DNA of 64,000 nucleotides, from the NCBI GenBank assembly GCA_963753105.1, contig CAVWBD010000011.1, forward strand, positions 62,001 through 126,000. Direction: 5' to 3'. The DNA comes from SZUA-36 sp963753105 (GTDB lineage: Bacteria > Pseudomonadota > Gammaproteobacteria > Xanthomonadales > SZUA-36). Numbering within the stretch: position 1 is the stretch's first letter; each line of letters opens with the position of its first letter. Both the position numbers and the translations under genes were made by a program. Shown one piece after another: positions 1 through 10,071 of the stretch. The notes under the pieces were generated by a model. The model was not told the DNA's origin. It did not search any database and saw nothing but the letters and a program-made list of their open reading frames with translations.

Positions 1-866
1 TCGAATACGGTGATCTGATCCGCTGGACCTACTCCGAAGTGGGTGGCCTGGACACGGACAGCTTTATCGAGCCGGAACTGGTCCATTACCCGACCTTCGA
101 CAGCGACGACGGTGGTCCGAAGACCATACCCGCATGGGTATATAGACCGGCAGGTGAGGGTCCCCACCCGGTGATCATCAATATCCACGGCGGTCCGGAA
201 GGCCAGGCGCGGCCGTCTTTCAGCAGCACCTACCAGATGTGGCTGAACAAGCTCGGTGCAGTCATCATACGGCCCAACGTGCGCGGCTCGTCCGGTTATG
301 GCAAGCACTACATGTCACTGGACAATGGTTTCAAACGCGAGGATTCGGTCAAGGATATCGGCGCCCTGCTGGATTGGATCGCCACGCAACCTGATCTGGA
401 CAAGAACCGTGTGGCGGTTTATGGCGGCAGTTACGGCGGTTACATGGTGCTGGCGAGCGCTGTGCACTACAGTGACCGGCTGGCAGCTGCCGTGGACGTG
501 GTGGGTATCAGCAACTTTGTTACTTTCCTGGAAAACACACAGGATTACCGCCGTGACCTCAGGCGTGCTGAGTATGGAGATGAACGCCAACCTGCCATGC
601 GTGAGCACCTGCAAGGCATCAGCCCGTTGACCCACGTGGACAAGATCACGATACCGATGTTCGTTATACAGGGCCAGAACGACCCGCGGGTACCGGTTAC
701 CGAGGCCATCCAGGTGGTGGATGCCCTGCGCGCAAACGGACATTCAGTCTGGTATATGAATGCCATGAATGAAGGTCATGGCTATCGCAAGAAGGAAAAC
801 CGCGATGTGTACAGCCAGGCTGCTGTGATGTTCCTGCAGAAGTACCTGGTTGGCGCCACGAAGTAG
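1..866 (+). CDS. S9 family (prolyl oligopeptidase-type) serine peptidase, C-terminal part
   Basis: The open frame enters from the left edge of the window, so only the C-terminal catalytic alpha/beta-hydrolase domain is present; the first in-frame GTG at 39 is not the true start because conserved-looking coding sequence precedes it. Visible hallmarks are an oxyanion-side NIHGGPEGQ segment, the nucleophile elbow GGSYGGYM (Ser near base 430), an acid-residue motif NDPRVP near 679 and the GHGYR histidine near 777, in the order Ser-Asp-His expected for S9 peptidases. It should cleave oligopeptides or acyl-peptides. The seen part matches the catalytic domain length of S9C-type enzymes; the N-terminal beta-propeller would lie upstream. 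It ends 13 bases before the converging HAD gene. Exact subfamily (dipeptidyl peptidase versus acylaminoacyl peptidase) is open. Confidence 0.9.
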   Translation, partial: EYGDLIRWTYSEVGGLDTDSFIEPELVHYPTFDSDDGGPKTIPAWVYRPAGEGPHPVIINIHGGPEGQARPSFSSTYQMWLNKLGAVIIRPNVRGSSGYGKHYMSLDNGFKREDSVKDIGALLDWIATQPDLDKNRVAVYGGSYGGYMVLASAVHYSDRLAAAVDVVGISNFVTFLENTQDYRRDLRRAEYGDERQPAMREHLQGISPLTHVDKITIPMFVIQGQNDPRVPVTEAIQVVDALRANGHSVWYMNAMNEGHGYRKKENRDVYSQAAVMFLQKYLVGATK

Positions 867-879
867 AAAAGTGCAAGGA

Positions 880-1626
880 TCAGGGCTGGAACGTCTGGCC
901 CTGATCCTGTAACAATCCAATAATATCCAGGGGGGTCTCAACCACCAAATCCGGTTGTTCGCGCCATCTGTCTGGTTGTGCACCGCTGTGGGTGATGATC
1001 ACGGAAACCACGCTGCCTGAAGGCCCCAGGCGCTCATTCAGGCTGCGGGCAAACAATACGTCGGCGACATGGTCTCCGACATAGAGCACGGTTTTCCCCG
1101 TGGGGTCGCCAAATATCTCCTGCATACACCTGAATCCACCGTCTGGCTCGGGCTTTTGGTGATGATCCGGCAGGCTCTCGTAACCGACCACGGAGCGGAA
1201 GTAAGGGTCGATGCCGTTGTTGGCAATCACCTGCAGGATTTGCCGGGTGGCGTTGGCCGAACAAATTCCCTGTGGCAGGGGATGCAGGCGGATGACGCTT
1301 TCCCGGATACCGTCAAACAAATTGACCGGGGTTCGGTCAAGCATTTGGTATGACTCCCATAACGGACCCGCTGTTTCTATTTCATCCGCGTCCATGCCGA
1401 AGTAGTCACGGTACAGTTCACGCCAGTCAACCACGTTATGTATGGCTTCGTGGTAAAGGGTTTCGTCCTGCAGGCAGCGGGGCAGCTTGTCTCCGGTCAA
1501 ACGTGGCACCACCTGCGCCAGGATCTGCTTGCTGATGGCGATGTTCTTGGCGGCGGTGTCGGCCAGCGTGCCGTCAAAGTCCCACAGGACTGCATCGATG
1601 TTGTTAGTTTTTATGATTTGGGTCAT
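880..1626 (-). CDS. HAD-superfamily hydrolase, phosphoglycolate-phosphatase-like
   Basis: The protein opens with the HAD motif I, LWDFDGTLAD, whose two aspartates are the nucleophile and acid/base, followed by an alpha-helical cap and a late motif with VLYVGDHVADVLFA, the Mg-binding acidic motif IV. It is therefore a small-molecule phosphatase of the haloacid dehalogenase type; the substrate cannot be read from sequence. I placed the start at ATG 1626, 14 codons inside a longer frame that begins at 1668, because homologous HAD proteins start shortly before the DFDGT motif; neither start has a convincing ribosome site. The gene converges with the S9 peptidase and is divergent from the exported protein at 1783. 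Confidence 0.8.
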   Translation of the reverse strand: MTQIIKTNNIDAVLWDFDGTLADTAAKNIAISKQILAQVVPRLTGDKLPRCLQDETLYHEAIHNVVDWRELYRDYFGMDADEIETAGPLWESYQMLDRTPVNLFDGIRESVIRLHPLPQGICSANATRQILQVIANNGIDPYFRSVVGYESLPDHHQKPEPDGGFRCMQEIFGDPTGKTVLYVGDHVADVLFARSLNERLGPSGSVVSVIITHSGAQPDRWREQPDLVVETPLDIIGLLQDQGQTFQP

Positions 1627-1782
1627 ATGTTGGGCAAGTGTCGCACAGATTTGCTCGGTTGTGACCATCGCAAGGTGTATATTACAAACTTCTAATAACC
1701 GGCCGGGACAGGATTGTTGACCCGGCCTTAAAATGGCGCAGGTTTATTTCCGGAACCTGTACCAGTCGAGGAGAAATACAAA

Positions 1783-2682
1783 ATGAAGTTCTTAACTTCC
1801 CTGGCACTCCTGCTGCTTTCCGGCACCGTTGTTGCCGCAGAGGATTCCCAATACAAGCCATTTGTACTTGCCTCCAGTGGTCCCGGGACCCTGGATGAGC
1901 AGACCGTGGCGACCCTTGCCGCACTGGAAACCGCCGGGTTCGAAATTGCCGGCCAGTATTCGCCAGTTAATGGCAGCAACATTATCGTTGTCACCAGCGA
2001 TGACCTGAAACAGATCGCGGCCAATTCCGATCGTGGCGGCTACGGTGCGGGTCAGCGTGTCAGCGTTTCCGAAAATGACGGCAATATCGAAGTCGCCTTT
2101 GTTAACCCCGTCTATATCCAACACGCCTACCGTCTCGGTGATGACATGCAGCCGATTTCCGACGCCCTCGTCGAAGCACTGGGCAACACAGGTGAGTGCG
2201 GTGGCGGTGACAAGAAGATGACGGCCAAAAAACTTGCCAAGTACAACTACATGGTGGGTATGCAGAAGTTTGATGATCCATCCGAGTTGAATTCTTTTGA
2301 TTCGCATGAAGCAGCCGTTGCCGCGGTTGAAGCAGGGTTGGCCGTCGAAGGCGATGCGTTGAGCCAGGTTTACCGTATTGATATTCCCGGCAAAGAACAG
2401 ACGGTATTCGGTGTCGGCATGGTAAAGACCAACGAGGACGAGGAAGACATCGATTCGGAATTCCAGATGAGCATCGTGGATTTCGAGGGTTGCAACAAGA
2501 GCGCCTATTTCCCTTACGAAGTTTTGGTCAACGGCAACGAGGTCGAGGCCCTGCACATGCGTTTCCGCATGGCTGTGCATTTCCCCAACCTGAGCATGAT
2601 GGGCTCGCACGGTTTCACCAAGCTGATTTCATCACCGGGTGCAATCGAGGATGCCCTGGAGGCGATGGTCGGGGCTGAATAA
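1783..2682 (+). CDS. Exported protein of unknown function (299 aa)
   Basis: A clear Sec signal peptide (Lys near the N-terminus, a run of Leu, cleavage around VVAAED) is followed by about 275 residues rich in acidic residues, with two cysteine-containing stretches (GECGGG and EGCNKS). A good ribosome site (GAGGAG) lies 9 bases upstream of the ATG. The opening part, with an aging-gene-like pattern of alternating helix and strand and the phrase LETAGFEIAGQYSP, faintly recalls DUF302-type folds, but I do not recognise the family with confidence. The protein should be periplasmic. It stands alone, divergent from the HAD gene and followed by a hairpin-rich spacer. Confidence 0.75.
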   Translation: MKFLTSLALLLLSGTVVAAEDSQYKPFVLASSGPGTLDEQTVATLAALETAGFEIAGQYSPVNGSNIIVVTSDDLKQIAANSDRGGYGAGQRVSVSENDGNIEVAFVNPVYIQHAYRLGDDMQPISDALVEALGNTGECGGGDKKMTAKKLAKYNYMVGMQKFDDPSELNSFDSHEAAVAAVEAGLAVEGDALSQVYRIDIPGKEQTVFGVGMVKTNEDEEDIDSEFQMSIVDFEGCNKSAYFPYEVLVNGNEVEALHMRFRMAVHFPNLSMMGSHGFTKLISSPGAIEDALEAMVGAE

Positions 2683-2727
2683 CCCGACATAACCTGCCAG
2701 GTAACGGACGCTCCTGTCAATTTGGAG

Positions 2728-2804
2728 TGTAGGAGGGACCAGCTCTGCTGGTCGCGAAACAATCGCCACCGCAGCGGCTGCCGCCGCTGACGATGCCTCC
2801 TACA
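2728..2804. repeat. Structured intergenic element: outer stem enclosing two hairpins
   Basis: Between two converging genes, an outer 9-bp stem (TGTAGGAGG at 2728-2736 with CCTCCTACA at 2796-2804) encloses two perfect hairpins: GACCAGC/GCTGGTC (2737-2753) and CAGCGGC/GCCGCTG (2772-2789). The cloverleaf-like plan and the TGTAGGAG opening resemble REP-type palindromes of Pseudomonas and relatives. It probably also serves as a two-way transcription stop. No T-run follows, so a classical intrinsic terminator is not claimed. Confidence 0.65.
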
Positions 2805-2812
2805 GGTTCCGC

Positions 2813-3428
2813 TTAGTAACTCGCTGTGCCCCAGTAATTAAACGCTGCCGGCTTCCAGCCGGGCAGGTACATGGTTTGCATATCGGCGGACCTGAAACCG
2901 GAGCGTTCCAGTAGCTCTGGCACCGGGCGGTTCAGGTTGCAGCCACCGGACACCATTTTCCAGGCCGGGTTCAGGCGGTTTTGCCAACGCCGGACGCTTT
3001 CATCCGGGGCCTCGCCGTGTTCACAGAAAATCAGCCTGCCCCCGGGCTTCAGTACACGCTTGATATCGTGCAGGGCGGCGTGGGAATCAGGAATGGAACA
3101 CAGGGTGTAGGTCATCACCACCGTATCCGCGCTGTTGTCATCCAGCGGAATGTCCTCGGCGCCTGACTGGATGAATTCTGCATCCAGGTGATGTTCCCGG
3201 GCGTTTTTTCGTGCGATGGACCACAGCTCTGCGGACGGATCCAGGGCCCACAGGTGCGTGACACGGCCCGGGTCGTAGAGTGGAATATTCAGCCCGGTAC
3301 CGATACCAACCTCCAGCACGCGCCCTGTTGCCAGCGGCACCACTTTTGCACGTTGCCGCATGCGTCGGTTTCTGGCTGCAGGCCAGGTGCACCAGTCTCG
3401 GCAGCAGGAATTTGTCGTAGAAACCCAT
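2813..3428 (-). CDS. Class I SAM-dependent methyltransferase (frameshift near 3360)
   Basis: The SAM-binding motif VLEVGIGTGLNIPLYD and later ALDPSAEL, a DTVVMTYTLCSIPD strand and a GGRLIFCEHGEAPD segment define a UbiE/COQ5-like class I methyltransferase of about 205 residues. The natural N-terminus, MGFYDKFLLPRLVHLAC, is encoded in the neighbouring frame (from 3428), and joins the rest (starting MRQRAKVVPLA) across a single extra base near 3358-3364. Read in only one frame the enzyme would start at 3361 and lack its first helix. The substrate is unknown; the family is often annotated as phosphatidylethanolamine- or arsenite-methyltransferase-like without proof. Divergent from the small membrane protein at 3557. 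Confidence 0.8.
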
Positions 3429-3556
3429 CTGGCTAGCCTATCATTTATGGGCCGTCCTGATTTGCCGGGTTGGATTATAATCGGTGATGTATGCTATGTA
3501 CGTAGCTTAAGGTTAACAACTGGTTTTTGGGCCAATCAAATAGCAAGGAGTTTGAA

Positions 3557-3763
3557 ATGAACGTTAATCGAGTAAGAAATACCGTCGCAGGTTTTTTTGT
3601 CCTGCTGTCCCTCGCGCTTGGCGTATCGGCCAGCCCGGTTTTCCACTCCGCTTACTGGCTGTGGTTCACCGTTTTTGTCGGTGCCAACCTGTTCCAGACC
3701 GGCCTGACAGGCTGGTGCCTGATGGATAAAATCCTGAAGAAATTAGGAGTTCCGGAAGCATAA
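3557..3763 (+). CDS. DUF2892 (YgaP-type) small inner-membrane protein
   Basis: A 68-residue protein with two predicted membrane helices (residues about 9-28 and 32-52) separated by a short Ser/His turn, and a short cytosolic C-terminus ending in a KKLG motif. The sequence pattern MNVNRVRNTVAGFFVLLSL and the GANLFQTGLTGWCLM helix are typical of DUF2892 proteins, the membrane domain found alone or fused to rhodanese domains. The ATG at 3557 is preceded by AAGGAG at 3545-3550, which decides it over an upstream alternative. A bidirectional terminator follows. Confidence 0.85.
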   Translation: MNVNRVRNTVAGFFVLLSLALGVSASPVFHSAYWLWFTVFVGANLFQTGLTGWCLMDKILKKLGVPEA

Positions 3764-3798
3764 AACCGGAAGACCCGGAGTTTCCTCTGGAATATACA

Positions 3799-3830
3799 AA
3801 AAAAACGGCGGGTACTGCCCGCCGTCTTTT
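3799..3830. terminator. Bidirectional intrinsic terminator
   Basis: An 8-bp GC-rich stem (ACGGCGGG at 3805-3812 with CCCGCCGT at 3818-3825) is preceded by a run of A and followed by CTTTT, so it can stop transcription from both the DUF2892 gene on the plus strand and the converging exported-protein gene on the minus strand. Confidence 0.85.
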
Positions 3831-3849
3831 CGTTTTCCTTTTGACGTTA

Positions 3850-4621
3850 TTACCTCAGTTGTGCATGCCTGCGGTTCTTGGCCAGGTAAGCGCGGGATGA
3901 GTCGCAATCCAGCAGGTCGCCAAACAACTCACCGTTGACTTTATAACCACCGCCGTTACCTAAGCTTTCAAAGTCAGCACCGAGTTCGGCAAAGTTTTCG
4001 AAGCCTTCCAGCCATTTGAAGTGGAGTTCTTCACCGCCGCCGCCATAGACCGGGTACCAGTGGTAGATACTGGCGGTGGAACCACCGTCAGACAGGTGTT
4101 TTGACCATTCAGCCATTGCCGCACTCAGCGCTTCGAAAGTAGCCCCTTCCTTGTATTTGCAGTCGGAAAAGGTCAGTACGGAATCACCCGGCGTAGCGTT
4201 CTTTGGCGGTGCCTTGAAATTCAGAGAAGCGTAGTTGACATGGGCGTCACAGCTTACCACTTCGCTGAATCCGGCACGTAGTCCTGCATCCTCGCTGAGG
4301 TAGGCATCCTGTGCTTTGCCCAATGCGACAGCGTCTTGTCCCGGCACCCAGCCAGAGCACGTCAAACTCCTGTTCCGGGCCATAGTAGTAAGGGGTCAGT
4401 GTCCAGGCTGCATAGCTGTCCCACCCCTTCTTGTCAGCCCAGGCGTTCCAGTTGTCGACAGCCTTGTCGAGATCAGCGGGTCCTTTGTTTTCATTGTAGG
4501 TGCAGGCGAACATCTCCACCGGGATTACCTTGAATGATTCTTCATCCTGGGCAAGCACGGTGCTCGAGCCTGCCAATAGCAGAAGGCCGGTTATCAAACT
4601 CGAAATTAGGGTTTTGGTCAT
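3850..4621 (-). CDS. Exported protein of unknown function (frameshift near 4340)
   Basis: A signal peptide (MTKTLISSLITGLLLLAG with cleavage near VLAQD) begins a roughly 255-residue periplasmic protein. The reading continues from DVLWLGA in the first frame into GQDAVALGKAQDAYL in the second across one extra base near 4335-4345; a single-frame reading would give two meaningless fragments. GAGGAG lies 8 bases before the ATG at 4621. The mature protein has cysteines in CTYNEN, VSCDAH, FSDCKYKEG and LLDCDSS, suggesting two disulfides, and aromatic-rich strands (YHWYPVYGGGG). The repeat of similar halves hints at a dimeric alpha/beta barrel (DABB)-like fold, but that is only an impression. Confidence 0.65.
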
Positions 4622-4769
4622 TACATTTTCTCCTCGTTAATTATTCAGGCAGGGAAAGCCCTGTGTATTAACTATAGGAAAAAATTTGAAAATTGCCGCT
4701 TTGCTTGGCATTACTGTGGTCTCGGGCAATTGATTCCCCGCCAATCCTGGGTTTAATTGATGTCCATGC

Positions 4770-6505
4770 TTAGCCAGTCAATTTCCGCAACAGTGCCCGG
4801 CTGATAAAGCGGAACTTGTTACCCGGCGTGAAGCGCCCGAGGTTGGTTTTGACGATGCCCTTGGTAAACCGGGTGCGCTTGGAATAATCGATCTTCACAT
4901 CCACGATCACCGGCTTGTCCTGCGCGGCCAGTGCCAGGGCTTGCTGGATGCCCGGACCACAGTCCGAATTCCCGTTTACACTGACAAATTCACAGCCCGT
5001 GGCCTGCGCCACACCCGCGAGTTTGATTTCTTTCAATACCGAACAGGTTTTGCGGTTGTAGGGTATCTCCTGCGCCTGTGAAATCTGTGACAACTCGCCA
5101 TCGTTGAAAACGAAATAACACGCCGCCGGCGCCCAGCGAGGACGCCGTCAGTGTTTCCAGGCCGGTCATCAAAAAAGCGCCGTCACCGATAATGCCGACC
5201 ACTTGCTTGCCGGGGTTGGCCAGTTTCGTTGCGGTCACTGCCGGGGTGGCGTAGCCCATGCAGTTGAAGTCGGTGGGTGAAATAAAGCCACGCGCCACGT
5301 GGATGGGCATCAGCTCGGCGGTCAGGAAGGTGTGGTTACCGTCATCGACCACCACGATGGCATCGTCATCGAGTTGTTTGCGTAACTCCTGGAAGAAATA
5401 CGCCGGGTTAACACGGTCTTTGCTGTCGTGTTTCAGCCACTCCTCCAGGTAAGCTGCCTTGTCGGCCCGGATGGCGGACGTCCGGGTGCCACCATCGGTT
5501 TTTGGCCCGCCCATCGCCTGCAGTTCTTTCAACAGCAACTTCAACACGGCCCCGGCGTCACCTTCGATGGTGATGGCGGCGGGGTAGTTGGCGTTGAACA
5601 CATTGGGGTTGATATCAACATGGATCAGGTTTTGCGGAGGGTTTACGCCAAAGCTGGCCGTGCCGATTTCGCTGAACCGGGTCGCCACCGCCAGCATGCA
5701 ATCGCAGTCCTTGAAGGCGTTTGTCGCTGCGGGTACGGCGGCTTCACCAAAACTCATGCCGGTATGCAGCGGGTGGTTGGCCGGGAAAGCGCTCAGACCC
5801 TGCAGCGTGGTGGCCACCGGCGCATTGAGGAATTCGGCGAGCTGCTTGGTCGTTTCAAGCGCGCCGACGGCGCCCCAGCCGACAAACAACCCGGGCCTGA
5901 CAGCCTGGTGCAGCGCTTGCGCGGCCTGCCTGATGGCTTCACGGTCTGGTTCCCGGGCTTCTGTTGCGCTTACGTAGGGTTGTGGTTCGCTCGTGTCACC
6001 GGGAAACAACTGGATATTGACCGGGACTTCCACGAACACCGGTCCGGGTTCACCACTCACTGCGAGCTCGTAGGCTTCGTAAATCGTGGGAATGATGTCC
6101 TGGTGGCTATTCGATTTTGTAGGTTTTCTTGGTGATCGGGGCCAGCAGGGCGTGCTGGTCTATGTCGTGTAACTGGTATTGCTTGTCGAGGTCGTTACGG
6201 ATGCCACCGCAGATGACCAGCATGGGGATGCCATCAAGGAAGGCTTCGCCAATACCGCTGGCGGCATGCGTCACGCCCGCGGCCGGTACGATCAACAAGG
6301 TGCCGATATGCCCGGACGTACGGCTCACAGCATCGGCCATGAAGGCCGCGCCACCCTCGTGCGTGACCAGCACCGGCTGGATGGTAGCAGAACGGTTCAG
6401 TTCATCGTAGATCTCGGTGTTGTGTACGCCGGGGATACCAAAGGTGTAACGGACGCCGATTTGCTCAAGGGCGTACCGGACCAGCCATGCGCCGGTTTTT
6501 CTCAT
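4770..6505 (-). CDS. Thiamine-diphosphate enzyme, acetolactate-synthase-like (two frameshifts)
   Basis: Three consecutive frames rejoin into one approximately 577-residue ThDP enzyme. The N-terminal PYR domain has the catalytic-glutamate context LVTHEGGAAFMADA; the middle domain follows, with EVPVNIQLFP at its start; the C-terminal PP domain carries GDGAFLMTGLETLTA and, once an extra base near 5106 is removed, the NDGELSQ end of the ThDP/Mg motif. The other shift is an extra base near 6108, which turns KIESHQ into a stop. The family includes acetolactate synthase, benzoylformate decarboxylase and oxalyl-CoA decarboxylase; the substrate is not clear. It lies downstream of an FAD dehydrogenase on the same strand, so both may act in one catabolic pathway. 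The shifts look like sequencing indels rather than decay. Confidence 0.8.
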
Positions 6506-6519
6506 TGTTGACCTCGATT

Positions 6520-6566
6520 AGGGCCTGTTAGTATTCACTTTGAATCAGTGGATACTAACAGGCCCT
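6520..6566. repeat. Perfect 15-bp inverted repeat
   Basis: AGGGCCTGTTAGTAT (6520-6534) and its exact reverse complement (6552-6566) flank a 17-base loop. The hairpin starts 3 bases after the stop codon of the FAD dehydrogenase and ends 14 bases before the ThDP enzyme start. It may end or trim the upstream transcript, or be a REP-like mobile palindrome. There is no T-run. Confidence 0.75.
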
Positions 6567-6569
6567 GTT

Positions 6570-8214
6570 TCATGGTGTCAGGGGTTGCCCGGTCATGGAG
6601 CGTGCCGCCATGCGTGCGTTCAGAATACAGTTCGAAATAAAGGTGCCTTCCAGTGATTTTAACCCGGAGATGCCGCCACCGCCGAAACCGGCTGCTTCGC
6701 CGGCCGCGATAAAGGCCCGGTATCGGCTCGCCCGTGCTGGACAGCACACGGCTGTGCAGGTCGGTCTGGATACCACCCATGCTCTTGCGGCTGACAATGA
6801 ATTCGCGGAAGGCGACCAGAGGCATGGGCTTTTTGATCCATGATCCGTTGCAAATTGCAGGTGCGTGAACGGTCGCCACGCCATTGCCTGACCTGCTGGA
6901 TGCGTTTGAGTTGCTCGTCGTGGGCAGCCCGCTTGCCGAGTTCGATTTGCGCATCGTAGTGCGCGACGGCCTGGTGCACGTTGTCCAGTTCGACAGCGCC
7001 ACCACCAGTCGTCCGGCTGGTGGCATTAAGCTCATTCATAGCCGCCACCAGGTCTTCGAGGTTGTCGGCAACCACCACGTCTTCGCATTCATCCACCAGG
7101 TACTGCAACAGCTGGTGGTTGCCGATGAAAATATCCCGTGCCAGCCTCAGGATACTGCGCTCACGGAAGGCCGGGTTGCTCTCGGCGCCAGAGATGGCGA
7201 TCTCTTTCAGCGCGATTTTCCAGTTCATCACCTGCCAGCTATAACCATGGGTGCTCATGGCGATGCGCTTGCACAGCAGGTGCGTGTCGAAGCCGGTCAC
7301 CAGGGGTGTGGGACTGAAGCGTTTGCCAGTGGCGTCCAGCCACAACGCCGATTTTGGCGGGATCAGGCTCAGGCCTTCGCCCGGAATGCGTGGTGAGGGG
7401 TGGTGGATGCCGGCCGCGTAATTCCACATCTGGTGCAGATTTGTGACCTTGCCATCGATGCTTGCGACGGCGTCGTGCAGGGTGCCGTCAGCATATCGGT
7501 GGGCGCCGTTGAGAATATGCTCAGGTGCCGGGCCCCAGTTCTTGTCCCACTCGCGTTTGACCCGTTCGATGTCACCGTTGATGCCGCCCGATGCCACCAG
7601 CACGCAAGCCGGCCTGGATTTCGAAGTCTTGCCCGGTCTTTTCATAACGGCCACACACGCCTGTGATCGCCCCGTCATGCATGTAATAGTTTTTCCACCC
7701 GGTGCTCAAACAGGTACTCGAGCTTGGCGGCACTGGGGTGTTGGCGCAGTTCGGCGATCAGCGTGCGCATCAGGTGTTGCCCGGTACCCCAGATGATGTG
7801 GTAGCGGGGCAGGGAGTTGCCTTCGCCCGACTCGCCGCGCTCGACCCAGTGCGGGATCGGGAAAAATCGGATGCCTTTTGGTTTCAGCCAGTTGTAGATA
7901 TCGTCCACACTGCGGTTGACATAGAGTTCGGCCCATTTCCGTGGCCAGACGTCATCGTCACCAAACTGCGCAAAGGAATGCCAGTCCCTGAGTGCTTTTT
8001 CGGGGCTGTCGTGCACCCGGTTCAGACGCTGGATGGGCGTGTCCACCAGCAACATGCCGCCCAGGGACTCCACCGCCAGTCCGCCAAAATTCTGTTCTGA
8101 ATCGCGGTCAATGATCACGATACGCAGACCGTGATCCAGCAATTCCAGCGCCGCCGTGATACCGGCCAGACCGCCACCAACAATTGCCACGTCAAATGGC
8201 GATTTTGCGGGCAT
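6570..8214 (-). CDS. FAD-binding dehydrogenase, KsdD/fumarate-reductase flavoprotein family (several frameshifts)
   Basis: The N-terminal dinucleotide fold VAIVGGGLAGITAALELL and the FGGLAVESLGGMLLVD segment are typical of the FAD_binding_2 dehydrogenases related to 3-ketosteroid dehydrogenase. The frame then shifts near 7680, again near 6860-6880 and near 6720, and the second FAD motif GEAAGFGGGGISGLKSLEG appears in the last frame, giving a restored protein of about 548 residues, normal for the family. The first frame ends in KLLHA. Three shifts in one gene leave real pseudogenisation possible, but the rejoined protein shows no gaps in conserved parts. It probably oxidises a ketone or steroid-like ring; the neighbouring ThDP enzyme and divergent acyl-CoA dehydrogenase suggest a degradation locus. 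Confidence 0.7.
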
Positions 8215-8292
8215 CGTTGTTTCCCCGAAGGGCGTAATTCGTCATAATAGATGGGTTACATTTCTCACCTTCACAAGCAGGAATTGTATCTC

Positions 8293-10071
8293 ATGAGCGA
8301 CTATCGTTTCCCGTACAAGGACGCAGCATTCTTATTGAATGATCTGCTGGATTTTGATCAGTTATGCCTGGATGCCGGATTGGAGGAGGTCAACACCGAG
8401 TTGGCGCTGGCAATCCTGGAGGAGGCTGGCCGCTTTGGCGGCGAGGTCTTGGCCCCGCTGAACACCGTTGGTGACGAACTGGGTGCCAAGCTCATCGATG
8501 ACGGTGTGCAGGAAACACCGGGCTTTGCCGATGTTTACCGGCAGTATGTGGATAACGGTTGGCCATCTTTGTGTGGGCCGGAAGACTTTGGTGGCCAAGG
8601 CATGCCGCGTGTGCTTTCTGCCGGTGCCACCGAGATCTGGTACTCAGCCTGCGCGGCTTTTTCGCTGTGCCCATTGTTGACCACGGGCGCTGTTGAGGCC
8701 CTCGTAAAACATGGCTCGAAAGAATTGCAGGATGCCTACCTGCCTGACCTGGTCTCCGGTGAATGGACCGGCACGATGTGCCTGACCGAGGCTGCGGCCG
8801 GTTCCGACCTGGCTGCGGTGGCCTGCAAGGCAGCGCCCGAGGGTGATCACTACCTGTTGACCGGGCAAAAGATCTTTATCACCTGGGGTGATCACCAGAT
8901 GACCGAGAACGTCATCCACCTGGTGCTTGCACGTCTGCCGGATGCCCCTCCGGGTGTGAAGGGTATTTCGCTGTTCCTGGTGCCGAAGTTCGTGCTGGAT
9001 GAAAACGGCCGCCCCGGTAAACGCAACGATGTTTACGCAGTAGGTCTCGAACATAAGCTGGGTATCCATGCCAGTCCGACCGTGACCCTGAATTTTGGTG
9101 ATAACGGCGGTGCTGTGGCCTACCTGGTGGGTCAACCGCACCAGGGCCTGATGGCCATGTTCACGATGATGAACGACGCCCGCCAGGGAGTCGGTATCCA
9201 GGGGCTGGGCGTGGCCGTGCGTTCCTATCAGCAGGCTGTGGAATACGCGCAAGAACGCCTGCAGGGTACACGCAGGGATGGTTCACGTTACCCGATCATC
9301 AAGTTCCCGGATGTGCGGCGCATGCTGATGACCATGAAGTCCGCCACCGAGGCCATGCGTGGCCTGGTTTATGTGGCTGCGACCGAAAACGACATGATTA
9401 AAACGGCCAAAAGCCCGGAAGACGCGGCCAGGCATGATGCCCGTACGGGCGTGTACACGCCCATCGTCAAGGGCTGGATCACCGAGTTTGCACAGGAAGT
9501 GACCTATTTAGGCATGCAGGTGCACGGCGGCGCCGGTTATATCGAAGAAACCGGTAGCGCCCAGCACGTGCGGGATGAGCGCATCATGACCATCTACGAG
9601 GGCACTACGGGAATCCAGGGCCTGGACCTGGCCGGGCGCAAGACCGTGATGGACAAGGGCGAGGCCGTACAGGCGCTGCTGGACGAGATACAAGCGAACG
9701 CCGATGAGGTCGCCGCAGTTGATGCCTTGTCCGGTATGGGCGCCAGCCTGAAAGACGCCGTGCAGGCGGGCAGGGCAGCCACGGCCTGGTTGCTGGAAAA
9801 TGCCATGCAGGACAAGAACGCCATCGGTGCGGCGAGTGTCAATTACATGATGCTGATGGGTTTTTTGTGCGGTGGCTGGGTAATGGCGCGTTCGGCGTTG
9901 AAGGCCACGCAGTTATTGGCCGAAGGCAGTTCTGACAGGGGTTTCCTGGAGGCCAAGAACATCACCGCGCAGTTCTACTTCGATCACCTGTTGCCACGCA
10001 CCGGTGCCTACCTTGCCGCGATCGAGGCCGGCAGTGACAGCATGATGGCAATGACCGAGGACCAGTTCTGA
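8293..10071 (+). CDS. Acyl-CoA dehydrogenase (DmdC-like, about 592 aa)
   Basis: Full-length enzyme of the large acyl-CoA dehydrogenase class with an extra C-terminal domain, like 3-methylmercaptopropionyl-CoA dehydrogenase DmdC and FadE relatives. Visible are the flavin-binding CLTEAAAGSDLAAV and FITWGDHQM segments, the MHGGAGYIEETG region, and the catalytic glutamate in IYEGTTGIQGLDLAGRK (residue about 436). It transfers electrons from an acyl-CoA to ETF. ATG 8293 is chosen because AGGAA lies 10 bases upstream and homologues start at M-S-D-Y-R; a longer frame begins at 8251. Divergent from the FAD dehydrogenase, with about 80 bases between the two starts, and followed without gap by the methyltransferase. 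Confidence 0.92.
   Translation: MSDYRFPYKDAAFLLNDLLDFDQLCLDAGLEEVNTELALAILEEAGRFGGEVLAPLNTVGDELGAKLIDDGVQETPGFADVYRQYVDNGWPSLCGPEDFGGQGMPRVLSAGATEIWYSACAAFSLCPLLTTGAVEALVKHGSKELQDAYLPDLVSGEWTGTMCLTEAAAGSDLAAVACKAAPEGDHYLLTGQKIFITWGDHQMTENVIHLVLARLPDAPPGVKGISLFLVPKFVLDENGRPGKRNDVYAVGLEHKLGIHASPTVTLNFGDNGGAVAYLVGQPHQGLMAMFTMMNDARQGVGIQGLGVAVRSYQQAVEYAQERLQGTRRDGSRYPIIKFPDVRRMLMTMKSATEAMRGLVYVAATENDMIKTAKSPEDAARHDARTGVYTPIVKGWITEFAQEVTYLGMQVHGGAGYIEETGSAQHVRDERIMTIYEGTTGIQGLDLAGRKTVMDKGEAVQALLDEIQANADEVAAVDALSGMGASLKDAVQAGRAATAWLLENAMQDKNAIGAASVNYMMLMGFLCGGWVMARSALKATQLLAEGSSDRGFLEAKNITAQFYFDHLLPRTGAYLAAIEAGSDSMMAMTEDQF

Noticed and set aside
1792..2610. Long open frame (272 codons) on the minus strand
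   Set aside because: It is exactly antisense to the exported protein gene that has a signal peptide and a good ribosome site; the antisense product shows no domain pattern.
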